This document shows, piece by piece, positions 34,092 to 43,190 of a stretch of 64,000 nucleotides of DNA (its first letter is position 1; each line of letters opens with the position of its first letter). Source of the stretch: Novosphingobium sp. PhB57. Its GTDB lineage: Bacteria > Pseudomonadota > Alphaproteobacteria > Sphingomonadales > Sphingomonadaceae. The stretch spans positions 615,270-679,269 of the forward strand of contig NZ_SMBO01000002.1 in the NCBI RefSeq assembly GCF_004342985.1. The letters run 5' to 3'. The notes beneath the pieces are model-generated. The model was not told the DNA's origin and searched no databases. It saw nothing but the letters and a program-made list of their open reading frames with translations. Both the position numbers and the translations under genes were made by a program.

Positions 34092-35119
34092 GCGTTCCTC
34101 GTGACGGCGAAGATGCCGGTGGCATTGCCTGAATCGAACGTGAGATCGAGCTTGCCGGTCTCGGGATCGATGTCGCGGGTGATGAATTCGTAGAAGGAGC
34201 CCGGCACCGGCAGCGGCACTTCGCTGCCGTCGGCCTCGCGGAAGGGGCGCACGACCTTGTCCGCCAGGATCGCCGTCTGGCGGACGCGGCCGTTCTGCGA
34301 GATCTCCACCGACGGCTTCATCGGATAGCCGTCTTCCTTCAGTTCCTCGGCCAGGATCATGACATTGGCCGTCCGGGTCGTGGCATGGTTGAAGGCATTG
34401 CCCTCGGTGGCGATCCAGGCGCCTTCGCGGGTTTCCGGCAGGAGCACTTCGTAATCCGCCAGCGCCGGGGGCTGATGCTGCCGCTCGAAACAGGCGAGCG
34501 CGCCCTTGAGCGCGGTGACGCCCTGCTCGAAGGCGCAGGCGGCCTTGGCGGAAAGCGCGTCCAGCGCCGCCCATTCCGCTTCGCCGAGCGGATCGACGGA
34601 AGTGCCGAAGACACTGGCGCAGGCGGCCCGGGCCGCTTCGGCCAGCTGCTCGACATGGAGTTCGGACACGAAGAACTGCGGGATCGTCTCGGGCAGGTCG
34701 CGCTGGACATAGGCGCGGCCGGTCATCTTCAGCTTGGGCAGCGGATAGAGCCCGCCCACTTCATAGCCGAGCGGGATCAGAAAGCGGCCGAAAGCCTCGT
34801 GGCCGGCAGGCAGGTCGCCGGTTTCGCCGTCGATGGTGCGCAGGGCGCCGTGGTCGAAGACGATCGTCTCGCCCGCCTCGCGCACGGTCTGGACGTAACG
34901 CGCCGCGGTGGGCACGCGTACCAGCAGGTCTGCGAAGAGCGCAGCGTTGAGCGCCATCGCGACTTGTGCGCGGGACACGGTGTCTCCCGAGCCGGCAAGG
35001 GCTGGGTCTATGGTCAGAACGGTCAGGGCCGAAGTCGCGGCATCGTCGCCCACGGCGGCTGACAGCAGCCGGTAGAGCGTCTGGTCCCGATTCGCGAAAG
35101 GGGTGGAGGCGGAGGGCAT
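34088..35119 (-). CDS. DUF1338 family protein, HglS-like 2-oxoadipate dioxygenase/decarboxylase
   Basis: A 343-residue DUF1338 protein. Characterised members (HglS of Pseudomonas putida) are Fe(II) enzymes converting 2-oxoadipate to D-2-hydroxyglutarate in lysine catabolism. Putative metal ligands are His90 ('VFDHGALRTI'), a His in 'GNAFNHATTRTANVM' and a Glu in 'GSFYEFITRDIDPE'. The core 'AFGRFLIPLGYEVGGLYPL' and 'FVSELHVEQLAEAA' are family-typical. It is not AstB: length and motifs differ. First gene of the coupled operon; start at ATG 35119 after GGGAAC. An in-frame start at 35185 is less likely. Confidence 0.85.
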   Translation of the reverse strand: MPSASTPFANRDQTLYRLLSAAVGDDAATSALTVLTIDPALAGSGDTVSRAQVAMALNAALFADLLVRVPTAARYVQTVREAGETIVFDHGALRTIDGETGDLPAGHEAFGRFLIPLGYEVGGLYPLPKLKMTGRAYVQRDLPETIPQFFVSELHVEQLAEAARAACASVFGTSVDPLGEAEWAALDALSAKAACAFEQGVTALKGALACFERQHQPPALADYEVLLPETREGAWIATEGNAFNHATTRTANVMILAEELKEDGYPMKPSVEISQNGRVRQTAILADKVVRPFREADGSEVPLPVPGSFYEFITRDIDPETGKLDLTFDSGNATGIFAVTRNA

Positions 35120-35430
35120 GGTGTTCCCGTCGTTTCTCAGTTTGCGCGTTCGACGGACATAGGAAAGCCCCGGAGCCAAGTCCATGCCGGGCAGGGGTGG
35201 GCCTATGCTTTTTTGTCTATACTAAATCGCGACCTGCTTGCGCCTCCGTCGTGCCGCCATCTCCCGATTCGCAACTGCACAAATGTGAACTTAACGCGTT
35301 TCCGGCCTCTGCACGGCCTTCGCGGCGGGCGCTTTGCCGCGACATGTCAGTTTTTTTGCAGTGCAGCGGGAAACTCATGGCACTCTTGGGCTTTCATTGA
35401 GCATTCTCCTCCACCTTCTGCGGGGTGCGC
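35120..35430. other. Divergent intergenic region (DUF1338 operon / glycosyltransferase)
   Basis: 311 bp separate the two divergent starts. An AT-rich patch ('CTTTTTTGTCTATACTAAAT', about 35210-35230) contains TATACT and is the likeliest promoter area. 'GTGAACTTAACG' lies near 35290. I found no convincing gene, riboswitch or repeated operator. Confidence 0.4.
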
Positions 35431-37818
35431 ATGAACCTGATGCCTCGTGACGAAGAACCCGGCCGGAAATCGGGTTCGGACAAAGTCCGTTCGATCTTCG
35501 ACGTGATCCCCTCCAGCGGCGACGCCGAGACGGGGCCTCTCGAAGCGAACAGGCCCGAAGCGGATCGGCCGGCACCGCGGCCCCTGCACATCGCGCTTGT
35601 CGGCAACTTTGCGCCGCGCAAGTGCGGCATCGCCACTTTCACCACCGACATCTTCGAGAAGCTGCGGGAATTCCATCCCGAGATCACGCTCGACGTGCAC
35701 GCGCTGGACGATCCCGACCACCGGCTGGACTATCGGGAGGTCACGGGGACGATCGCTTGCAACGATCCCGAGGACTACGCCCGCGCCGCACGCCAGATCA
35801 ATGAAGCCGGCGTCGATGCGGTCTGGGTCCAGCATGAATACGGCATCTTCGGCGGCGAGGATGGCGAGATGGTGCTGGACTTCGTGGACCGTCTGGCCGC
35901 GCCGCTGGTGCTCACGCTGCACACCGTGCTGTCCGATCCTTCCGAGCGCCAGCGCAAGATCCTGCGCCACCTGATCGCGCGCGCCTCGCGTATCATGGTC
36001 ATGTCGCATCATTCGCGAAACCTGCTGGAGAGCGAATACGACGCCCCGCCGCGCATCCTCGAAGTGATCGAGCACGGCGCGCCGGACCGTCCCTTCGGCC
36101 GCCAGGACGAATTCAAGGAGCAGCTGGGTCTCGACGGCCGCAAGGTGCTCATGACGTTCGGCCTGCTCAGCCGCGGCAAGGGGCTGGAACACGCGATCCG
36201 GGCGCTGCCGGCCATCGTCGCGCGCCATCCCGAGGTGATCTACCGCATCGTCGGCGCCACGCATCCCAATCTCGTCGCTTACGAGGGCGAGGCCTATCGC
36301 GAGGAATTGCAGGCCCTGGCCGATCGGCTGGGCGTGCTCTCGCACATCGCCTGGGAAAACCGCTTCCTCGAAACCGACGAACTGCTCGACCAGCTCGAAG
36401 CCTGCGACATCTACCTGACGCCCTATCTGGGGATGCAGCAATCGACGTCCGGCACGCTCAGCTATGCCGTGGCGGTGGGCAAGGCCGTGGTGTCCACGCC
36501 TTATGTCCATGCCCGCGAATTGCTGGGCGAGGGGATCGGCCGCCTGATCGAGCCGGGCTCCAGCGAGGCGATCGCCGAAGCGGTCAACGCCCTGCTCGAT
36601 CGTCCGGCGGACCTCACCGCCATGCAGCGCCGCGCCTGGGCGCGGGGCCGCGAGATGATCTGGCCGCGCTTCGCCGACGCCAGCCTGCGCCTTGTCGACC
36701 GGGCCCGCGCGCCCGATCCGGCGATGCCGCCGATTACCGCGACGCCGGGCCTCGCCGCCGTGCTGGCGATGAGCGATGCCACCGGCATGCTCCAGCACTC
36801 GGTGGGCGTGGTGCCGGACCGCCGCCACGGGTATTGCCTGGACGACAATGCCCGCGCGCTCATGCTGATGAACGTCGCGCGCGGCCTGCCGGTGGCCGAG
36901 CGGATGAAGTGGAGCCTTGCCTACGCGGCCTTCGTGCAGTCGGCATGGAACCCGGACCTTGCGCGCTTCCGCAACTTCATGCGCTTCGACCGGGGCTGGT
37001 GCGAGGACGAGGGTTCGGAAGATTCCAACGGTCGCGCCATCTGGTCACTGGGGCACACATACGAACGGGCGCCGGACCAGAGCCTTTCGGAATGGGCGCT
37101 CCAGCTGTTCGAGGACGTGCTCCCCCGGCTGGCCACGATCGAGGCGCCCCGCGCCCGCGCTTTCGCCATGCTCGGCGCCTGCGCGGTGCTGCGGCGCGAT
37201 CCCCGCAATACGGCGGCGCTGGAGTGTGCGCGGGAGGGGGGCGACTTCCTCATGCGCCTGCTCGGCCATGGGCGCCGTCCCGACTGGGCCTGGTTCGAGG
37301 CCGTGCTCGGCTATGACAACCCCCGGCTGCCGCAGGCCCTGATCGAAGCGGGCCGCGCGCTGGACCGGGAAGCCTGGATCGGGGCCGGCCTGGAAACGCT
37401 GGAATGGATTTGCCGCCAGCAGGTCTCCGCGCGCGGCCAGTTCCGCCCGATCGGCTCGGAAAGCTTCGGCAAGCCGCATGGCTACCTGCCGTTCGACCAG
37501 CAGCCACTGGAAGCCCAGGCCGCCATCGAGGCAGCCTGCTCCGCCTGGACCGCCACGCATGGTGCCTTCTGGGTGGAACATGCGCTGACGGCATGGCGCT
37601 GGTTCTTCGGCGGCAACGATCGCGGCGTCATTCTGGCGGACATTGCGACGGGCCGTTGCCGGGATGGGGTCACACCGAGGGGAGTCAACGCCAATTGCGG
37701 TGCGGAATCCATTCTCGCCTTCCAACTTTCGCACTATGCTCTGGCCGAGCTTGCCGTGTCGGCACCGCTCGGACGTGGAGGAGGATTGCTTGAATCGGCC
37801 CGAGAACGTCTGGTCTGA
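35431..37818 (+). CDS. Two-domain glycosyltransferase (GT4 plus alpha-helical domain)
   Basis: A 795-residue protein. Residues about 50-430 are a GT4/GT-B glycosyltransferase: the N-terminal Rossmann part 'LHIALVGNFAPRKCGIATFT', donor-site 'MTFGLLSRGKGLEHAIRALP' and 'TSGTLSYAVAVGKAVVSTPY'. Residues about 440-790 are an Ala/Trp-rich helical domain resembling six-hairpin glycosidase folds ('HGYCLDDNARALMLMNVARG', 'HGYLPFDQQPLEAQAAIEAA'). The last 29 bp overlap the GH130 gene. Gene pairs of this GT with GH130 are common, but the glycan is unknown. Start at ATG 35431; GTG 35425 is an alternative. Confidence 0.82.
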   Translation: MNLMPRDEEPGRKSGSDKVRSIFDVIPSSGDAETGPLEANRPEADRPAPRPLHIALVGNFAPRKCGIATFTTDIFEKLREFHPEITLDVHALDDPDHRLDYREVTGTIACNDPEDYARAARQINEAGVDAVWVQHEYGIFGGEDGEMVLDFVDRLAAPLVLTLHTVLSDPSERQRKILRHLIARASRIMVMSHHSRNLLESEYDAPPRILEVIEHGAPDRPFGRQDEFKEQLGLDGRKVLMTFGLLSRGKGLEHAIRALPAIVARHPEVIYRIVGATHPNLVAYEGEAYREELQALADRLGVLSHIAWENRFLETDELLDQLEACDIYLTPYLGMQQSTSGTLSYAVAVGKAVVSTPYVHARELLGEGIGRLIEPGSSEAIAEAVNALLDRPADLTAMQRRAWARGREMIWPRFADASLRLVDRARAPDPAMPPITATPGLAAVLAMSDATGMLQHSVGVVPDRRHGYCLDDNARALMLMNVARGLPVAERMKWSLAYAAFVQSAWNPDLARFRNFMRFDRGWCEDEGSEDSNGRAIWSLGHTYERAPDQSLSEWALQLFEDVLPRLATIEAPRARAFAMLGACAVLRRDPRNTAALECAREGGDFLMRLLGHGRRPDWAWFEAVLGYDNPRLPQALIEAGRALDREAWIGAGLETLEWICRQQVSARGQFRPIGSESFGKPHGYLPFDQQPLEAQAAIEAACSAWTATHGAFWVEHALTAWRWFFGGNDRGVILADIATGRCRDGVTPRGVNANCGAESILAFQLSHYALAELAVSAPLGRGGGLLESARERLV

Positions 37819-39100
37819 ACCGCTCCATGTTTTTGAGACTCGCCTTTACGCCGATCCGGCGCGAGTCGTGCTGCGCCCGTTCCACCTGGGCTGGCAGGGC
37901 AAGAACGCGCCCGGCGGCCGTGCGAACAAACTCGTGGAGGATATCGCCGGCCTGAGCGAAGAGCAGGTGGCCTCCGAGTACGAGCGCGTGCTGCGCGACT
38001 TCAAGGAGCGGCACTGGCAGACCGAGAACATATTCGCCGACCGCTTCCTGGAAGTTGCGTCGAATCTGGATCTTGATCCCACCCAGTTTTCCGAGACGCG
38101 CCAGCGGCTGATCGGGGCCTATTTCTGCCACGAATATACGTTCGCGGCAGCGGCCCTGATGAACCCTTCGATCGTGCCTGCGCCTGACCAGTCTGGAATG
38201 CAGGACGGCGCGGTGCGCTTCATCATGTCGCTGCGGGCCGTGGGCGAAGGGCACATCAGCTCCATCGCCTTCCGCGAAGGCATAGCCGAGGCCGACGGCA
38301 CGTTCTGCCTCTGGCCGCAGGCCTCCTTCGCGACATCCGTGGAACTGGACGAGGAAGGCGAAGTCGATGCCGACGGCGCCGTCTCGGTCCACCGCCATCC
38401 CGAATCGAGCCTGTCCAACACCGTGATCTTCCCGATCACCGAACAGCAGCGCGGCGGGCTGGAAGACTTGCGCCTCGTGCGGTTCGACCATGGCGGCGGC
38501 GACTTCGAATGGGTGGGCACCTACACGGCCTACTCGGGCAGTTCGATCCGCTCCGAACTGCTGCGCACGCGCGATTTCCGGGCGTTCGAGCTAGAGCCTA
38601 TCCGCGGCCGTGCCGGTCGCAACAAGGGCATGGCGCTGTTTCCCGAGAAGATCGACGGCCAGTTCGCCATGGTCGGGCGCCAGGACGGCAAGAACCTGTT
38701 CCTGCTCCGCTCCGACTCGCTCGACATGTGGGACGACGATGGCGTGCTGCTGATGGAGCCGAAATACCCCTGGGAATTCATCCAGATCGGCAATTGCGGC
38801 AGCCCGATCCCGACCGAGCACGGCTGGCTGCTGTTCACGCACGGCGTGGGCGCCATGCGCAAATATGCGCTCGGCTGCGCCTTGCTGGACCTGAAGGACC
38901 CCTCGAAAGTCCTTGCCCGCACGGTCGAGCCGGTGCTGACGGCGGAAAATGCCGACCGCTCGGGCTATGTGCCGAACGTGGTCTATACCTGCGGCGCCCT
39001 GAAAGTGGGCGAGCGGCTCCTCCTGCCCTACGGCATTTCGGATAGCACCGTGGGCTTCGCCACTTGCGAGATCGACGGGCTGCTGAAGCTCATGGCCTGA
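37790..39100 (+). CDS. Glycoside hydrolase family 130 (mannoside phosphorylase-like)
   Basis: A 436-residue GH130 protein. The N-terminal arm is helical, with 'VVLRPFHLGWQGKNAPGGRA' near its start. The five-bladed propeller follows, with the catalytic Asp in 'RGGLEDLRLVRFDHGGG' (family EDxR) and 'GRNKGMALFPEKIDGQF' (phosphate/sugar contacts). GH130 enzymes phosphorolyse or hydrolyse beta-mannosides. Start is TTG 37790, eight bases after GGAGGAGG and inside the end of the upstream glycosyltransferase gene, so expression is coupled. The N-terminal extension resembles that of mannooligosaccharide phosphorylases. Whether it works as phosphorylase or hydrolase is unknown. Confidence 0.85.
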   Translation: MNRPENVWSEPLHVFETRLYADPARVVLRPFHLGWQGKNAPGGRANKLVEDIAGLSEEQVASEYERVLRDFKERHWQTENIFADRFLEVASNLDLDPTQFSETRQRLIGAYFCHEYTFAAAALMNPSIVPAPDQSGMQDGAVRFIMSLRAVGEGHISSIAFREGIAEADGTFCLWPQASFATSVELDEEGEVDADGAVSVHRHPESSLSNTVIFPITEQQRGGLEDLRLVRFDHGGGDFEWVGTYTAYSGSSIRSELLRTRDFRAFELEPIRGRAGRNKGMALFPEKIDGQFAMVGRQDGKNLFLLRSDSLDMWDDDGVLLMEPKYPWEFIQIGNCGSPIPTEHGWLLFTHGVGAMRKYALGCALLDLKDPSKVLARTVEPVLTAENADRSGYVPNVVYTCGALKVGERLLLPYGISDSTVGFATCEIDGLLKLMA

Positions 39101-39105
39101 TCGCC

Positions 39106-40242
39106 TCAGGTCCCCAGGTGCCCGGTCGTGTCGTAGCGGATCGACGTGTAGGGCACCTGGAAGTAGTCCAGCACCGTGTAGCCCGCCTTGCCCAGCCTTG
39201 AGCGGGAGCGGCCGAACAGCAGTTCGCCGAGGTTGAGGCCCAGGCCCACGAACAAGTGGCGCTTGGGTTCCTTGCCGGCCAGGCGGTCGTCGATCATGAA
39301 ATCGCTGCCGTAGTAGCCCACCTGCAGGTCCACGAAGCGCAGCGGCGTGCGCTCCAGCGCTTCGAAACCCGCCCCCTTGAACGAGAGCATGTAGCGTTGC
39401 TGGGCATAATGGGCCTAGCCGCGATAGCTGTAGATATTGTCGTCCGGGATGATCTCGATCTTGAAGGCGACTTTCTCGCGCATGCCGGGCACCGTGTTGC
39501 GCAGGACCGAAAAGCCCGCGCCGACCAGGTTCATCGTGATGTCCTGCATCGAATAGCCGCTGTCGGTCTCGATCCCGTCCGAAATCTCGTTGAGCGCCAT
39601 GAAAGTCGAGGCGAGGATCGCCGCCGTCACCGCGTCGCCTTGCGAGGCATGAGTCTTGTCGTGGAGCCGCATGTGCAGGATTTCGGCGATCAGGTACGTG
39701 TCGAAGGCATGAGTGAGCTTGTCGATGCCGAGGTTGGTGGTGTCCTTCCCGAACCAGCCCTCGTTGTGGAAGTGGAAGCTGGTGGTCTCGCGGAACAGCT
39801 TCTTGCCGCTCTGGAGGCTGAAATAGCCGAGCAGGATCAGGGTCTCCCACTTGATCGTGCCGAGCTGGCTGAGGAAGTCGGGATTGGCGGCGTAAGCGCG
39901 CGGCACATGGTCCGACCAGCGGCGCGGCTGCAGTTCGGCAGGGAGCATGGGCGGCAGGCGATCCCCCGGACCGGCGCCGGGTTCGCCGCTGGGCCTGACG
40001 AGCGGCGCATCACCCGGGTCCTCCAGCGAAACCTGGCCGGTTTCCGCGCCGGAAGGCGGCGTGTCGAACGGGCTGCGCGGGCGTTCCCGAGCTTCGGCCA
40101 GATCGGCCAGATCCCACTGCGCCAGGCTGGCGTCTGCCTCGGCGTCAGGGGCGAGATCGGGCCATTCGCCGAAGCCATGGGCCCTGGCGGGCGCGGCGAG
40201 GAAAGCGGTCAGGACCAAGGAACCGAGAAGCAAGTTGCGCAT
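39106..40242 (-). pseudogene. DUF2279-like exported protein broken by an in-frame amber codon
   Basis: The frame opens at ATG 40242 with a signal peptide ('LLLGSLVLTAFLAAPARAHG') and runs 275 codons to a TAG at 39415-39417. Without any frame change, coding sequence resumes and continues 102 codons to the true stop at 39106. The downstream part ('LRFVDLQVGYYGSDFMIDDR', 'GLGLNLGELLFGRSRSRLG') reads as the outer-membrane-like C-terminus of the same protein. The middle carries the conserved 'GIDKLTHAFDTYLIAEILHM' and 'ALNEISDGIETDSGYSMQDI'. The family has unknown function. A single base change would restore the gene; sequencing error or amber readthrough are alternatives. Confidence 0.75.
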
Positions 40243-40342
40243 GCATCATCCCCGGCCCCCCGGAGCAGACGTGATGTGCGACCAACCGGGTGCGAGTAGG
40301 CGCCCGAAAAACCGGAAATTCAACTAGGACTTTCATGGATAT

Positions 40343-40388
40343 GCCGGGCGGGGCGAGAGAGCATCGCCGCTCTCCCGCCCCGCCCGGC
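40343..40388 (-). terminator. Terminator hairpin of the Entner-Doudoroff operon
   Basis: GCCGGGCGGGGCG (40343-40355) pairs with CGCCCCGCCCGGC (40376-40388), a perfect 13-bp stem, with a further GAG/CTC pair inside. It lies 15 bp beyond the stop of the last operon gene. Confidence 0.7.
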
Positions 40389-40403
40389 GGAACCCTGGCC
40401 GGA

Positions 40404-43190
40404 TCAGCCGTGCGCGCCGAACTCGTTCGCCAGCGCCGTGGTGATCCGCAAGGACAGGGCATAGGAGCGGGCGATCGGGTCGATGTAGTCGCTGTGGATG
40501 CGGGTATAGCCGGTCGCGCTCGAGTCCGGGTAGTCGCTGGGGCAATCCACCTTGAAGTCGTCGATCGAGGGGAAGCTGGTGGGGAAGGCGCGGCGCAGCT
40601 GGGCCAGGCCATCCTCGACGCGCAAGGTGAAGAACATCTCCAGCACGTCGTCGCGGCTGATGTCGTTGGCGCGGCTGAAGGGCGGGACCATCACCGCGCG
40701 CAGGAACATGTGCTTGAACAAGGCGATGCGCAGGGACTGGAGCACGCCCAGGCTGCGGCGAGTGTGCTCGCGGTCCGGCAGCGGGGCTTCGTCCGGCAGC
40801 AGGTCGAGCAGGAAGTGCAGCTTCATCGCGTCGACGCGCAGGCGCGAGGCGAGGCGGCGGAACACGCCGGTGCGATCGTCCTTGGTCAGGTATTCGGCCA
40901 GCTTCAGGCAGGCCTCGGCGATGTACTGTTCGTCGCCGCGATAGGGGCGGCTCGCCCAGTAGGCGGAATTGAACAGCTCGCCATAAGCCGCCACGGTCTT
41001 GATCGAGGCCAGCGCATTGGCACTGCGCGCCAACCGCATGAGTTGCTGGCCGCGCTCGCTTTCGCGCAGGAGCACGGCAATTTCCTCGCGGTTGCCGTCG
41101 GAGGCGGTGCCGATCCCGGCGATCACGTTCACCGGGTAGCCGAGCTGCTGGAGGATGGCGTTGTGCGGGATCGCGCGGATCTGCCGCAGGCTCATCGAAC
41201 GGTCGGAAGCGAGGTCCGACTGGCGGCGCGACTTGCGGCTGCCGGTATCGTTGAGCAGGCCCAGCCCGAAAGCGGTGATCGCGCGGCTATAAGTCGCGCT
41301 TTCGAGATGCTCGTGCTGGACGCCGCGGATCGCCCGGTAGAAATCGAGGCTGAGATCGGTGCGGCGGTAGAACAGATCGGTGGGCGCATCGGCATCGGCG
41401 CCCCAGAGCGGCATTTCGGCCATGCGCGTGAGCGTGGCGAGGGCCAGTTCGTCCGAGCCGAACCAGAGGTAGCCGTCCCCGCCCTGGAACGAGACTTCCG
41501 GTTCCAGCCGGATGCCGGCGCGCAGGAAGCGGCGGCGTGCCCAGGGCGACATCGGCCACTGGAAGCGGTCCTTGATGCTGGAAGGATGAGCGCCGCGGCC
41601 CATCGATTCGCCGTGGGTGTTGAAGATCAGCGCCGAAACGTCGGTGAGGCCGTTGGCCACCATGGCTTCGGACAAGCGGCCCTGAAGACGCTCGATGGCG
41701 AGCGCGGCGGGCACTTGTCCCACGAACCGGCCTGCGTCCGAGAAGCCGGTCTGGATCGAGACGCGGCCGCGCTTGCGCGCATAGTCGCGGTAGGCAGGCT
41801 CTGCCAGCACGGCATCGACGAAGCGGCCGCCATGTTCCAGCGCGCTTTCGGTCTCGAACAGCGGCGAGACGTCCACCTTGTCGTCGATCCCGAACATGCG
41901 CGCGAAATAGAGCGCGGCCAGGATCGTCGTCGGTTCCTCGCACTCGGCCACGAGCATGCGGATCGGCGCATCGGCGTCGATATGGGCCAGGATCTGCGCC
42001 ATGGCCAGGAACTGGCGCACGGCGGTGGAATTCTCGATGGCGAGCGCGGCGAAGTTGGACTTGAGCGGCACGACTTCGGCCAGCAACTCGCGCATGCGCA
42101 CCAGCGCGGCCTGGCTGGCGAGCGAAAGTTTGCCTTCCGGGTCGATGCGCAGACGGATCGCGTTCTGGAGCTGGGAGGCGTTCACCCGGAAGTGGATCCA
42201 GCCCATGCCCAGGCCGTCCGCCCGCATGGCGGCGGCGGTCACGAGCAGGGTGCGCGCGATTTCCTGATCGGCATGGCGCGCTTCGTTTTCCAGCGCGGTG
42301 ATGACCCCTTCCAGGCTGACCAGCCGGTCGGCATGATCTGCGGTCAGCGCGTTGGCGGCTTCCGAAAGCGCCTCCGGCGAGGAAAGATCGGCGGCGAAAC
42401 GGGCGACCATGTCCTCGGTCAGCTTGCCCGCGCGGGCCAGCTTCTGCGCGATGTCCGGCGCGGCCTGCATGAGGCTTTCCGCATAGCCGGCGAGGCGCAG
42501 CGCCTTTTCCTGAAGGCGGTAGCGGATCGAGGTGGACCAGCCGATATCGGTGCGGCCGTCCATGTCGTAGCCGACCCAGGAGGCGAAGCGCGCCGGCATC
42601 GGGTTCAGCCCGCGCCAGCGCTTCGGCCAGCGGGCGGCGGCAATGTCGAAGAGGCGGGCGTTGATGCGGTCGCGGGCCTTCTGACCGCGCGCGATCGCTT
42701 CCATCGCCTTGTCATGCTCGTAGTCGAGCGTGATCTGGTCGCGGTCGGAAGATGCCGCACAGACCGTGGCGTCGCTGAAATCGCCGTTCGAGGCCGAAAC
42801 GGCCACGGCCTCGGTCTGCGCGGTGGAGAGCAGGAACGTGGGGTGCGCGGTGAAGACCACATGGGCGGCCGGGCGCTGCCAGCGGACGGCGAAGGCGGTG
42901 AAGTCGTCCTCCTCGGCCGCCGCGTCGATCCGTGCGTCGTTCTCGGCAAGGCCGACGGGGGCGAGCAGCCGGTCGAGACGGGCGGCACGGGCGCGCAGGC
43001 CCTCGCACTCCATCTCGGCGACGAGAGCCTCGATATGATCGAGGCTCATCTCGCCGGTTTCCAGCCGCCGCGACAGTTCGAGGCCGAGCTGGAAGACCGG
43101 GTTGTAGAGCGGCGTCTGGGCCGTGAGGACGTGCAGTTCCTGGAGCCGCTTGTCGAGGTCCTCGACGGTGGTCAGAGCCGCCCCGCTCAC
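40404..43190 (-). CDS. Divergent phosphoenolpyruvate carboxylase-like protein
   Basis: A 928-residue protein with the length and motif order of PEP carboxylase, which makes oxaloacetate from PEP and bicarbonate. The N-terminal His motif survives as 'FTAHPTFLLST'. Other motifs are altered: 'GYDMDGRTDIGW' where GGDRDGNP is usual, 'IQTGFSDAGRFVGQ' for the GYSDSxKDxG loop, 'FNTHGESMGRGAHP' for FHGRGGxxGRGGGP, and 'IRAIPHNAILQQLGYPVN' for LRAIPWxFxWTQ. Start is GTG 43190, overlapping the eda stop. It ends the zwf-edd-glk-eda run, so an anaplerotic role is plausible, but activity is unproven. Confidence 0.75.
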   Translation of the reverse strand: MSGAALTTVEDLDKRLQELHVLTAQTPLYNPVFQLGLELSRRLETGEMSLDHIEALVAEMECEGLRARAARLDRLLAPVGLAENDARIDAAAEEDDFTAFAVRWQRPAAHVVFTAHPTFLLSTAQTEAVAVSASNGDFSDATVCAASSDRDQITLDYEHDKAMEAIARGQKARDRINARLFDIAAARWPKRWRGLNPMPARFASWVGYDMDGRTDIGWSTSIRYRLQEKALRLAGYAESLMQAAPDIAQKLARAGKLTEDMVARFAADLSSPEALSEAANALTADHADRLVSLEGVITALENEARHADQEIARTLLVTAAAMRADGLGMGWIHFRVNASQLQNAIRLRIDPEGKLSLASQAALVRMRELLAEVVPLKSNFAALAIENSTAVRQFLAMAQILAHIDADAPIRMLVAECEEPTTILAALYFARMFGIDDKVDVSPLFETESALEHGGRFVDAVLAEPAYRDYARKRGRVSIQTGFSDAGRFVGQVPAALAIERLQGRLSEAMVANGLTDVSALIFNTHGESMGRGAHPSSIKDRFQWPMSPWARRRFLRAGIRLEPEVSFQGGDGYLWFGSDELALATLTRMAEMPLWGADADAPTDLFYRRTDLSLDFYRAIRGVQHEHLESATYSRAITAFGLGLLNDTGSRKSRRQSDLASDRSMSLRQIRAIPHNAILQQLGYPVNVIAGIGTASDGNREEIAVLLRESERGQQLMRLARSANALASIKTVAAYGELFNSAYWASRPYRGDEQYIAEACLKLAEYLTKDDRTGVFRRLASRLRVDAMKLHFLLDLLPDEAPLPDREHTRRSLGVLQSLRIALFKHMFLRAVMVPPFSRANDISRDDVLEMFFTLRVEDGLAQLRRAFPTSFPSIDDFKVDCPSDYPDSSATGYTRIHSDYIDPIARSYALSLRITTALANEFGAHG

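Noticed and set aside
34088..35119. Possible succinylarginine dihydrolase (AstB) because of the ast neighbours
   Set aside because: Length (343 versus about 440) and motifs do not fit AstB; the metal-ligand pattern and core motifs are those of DUF1338.
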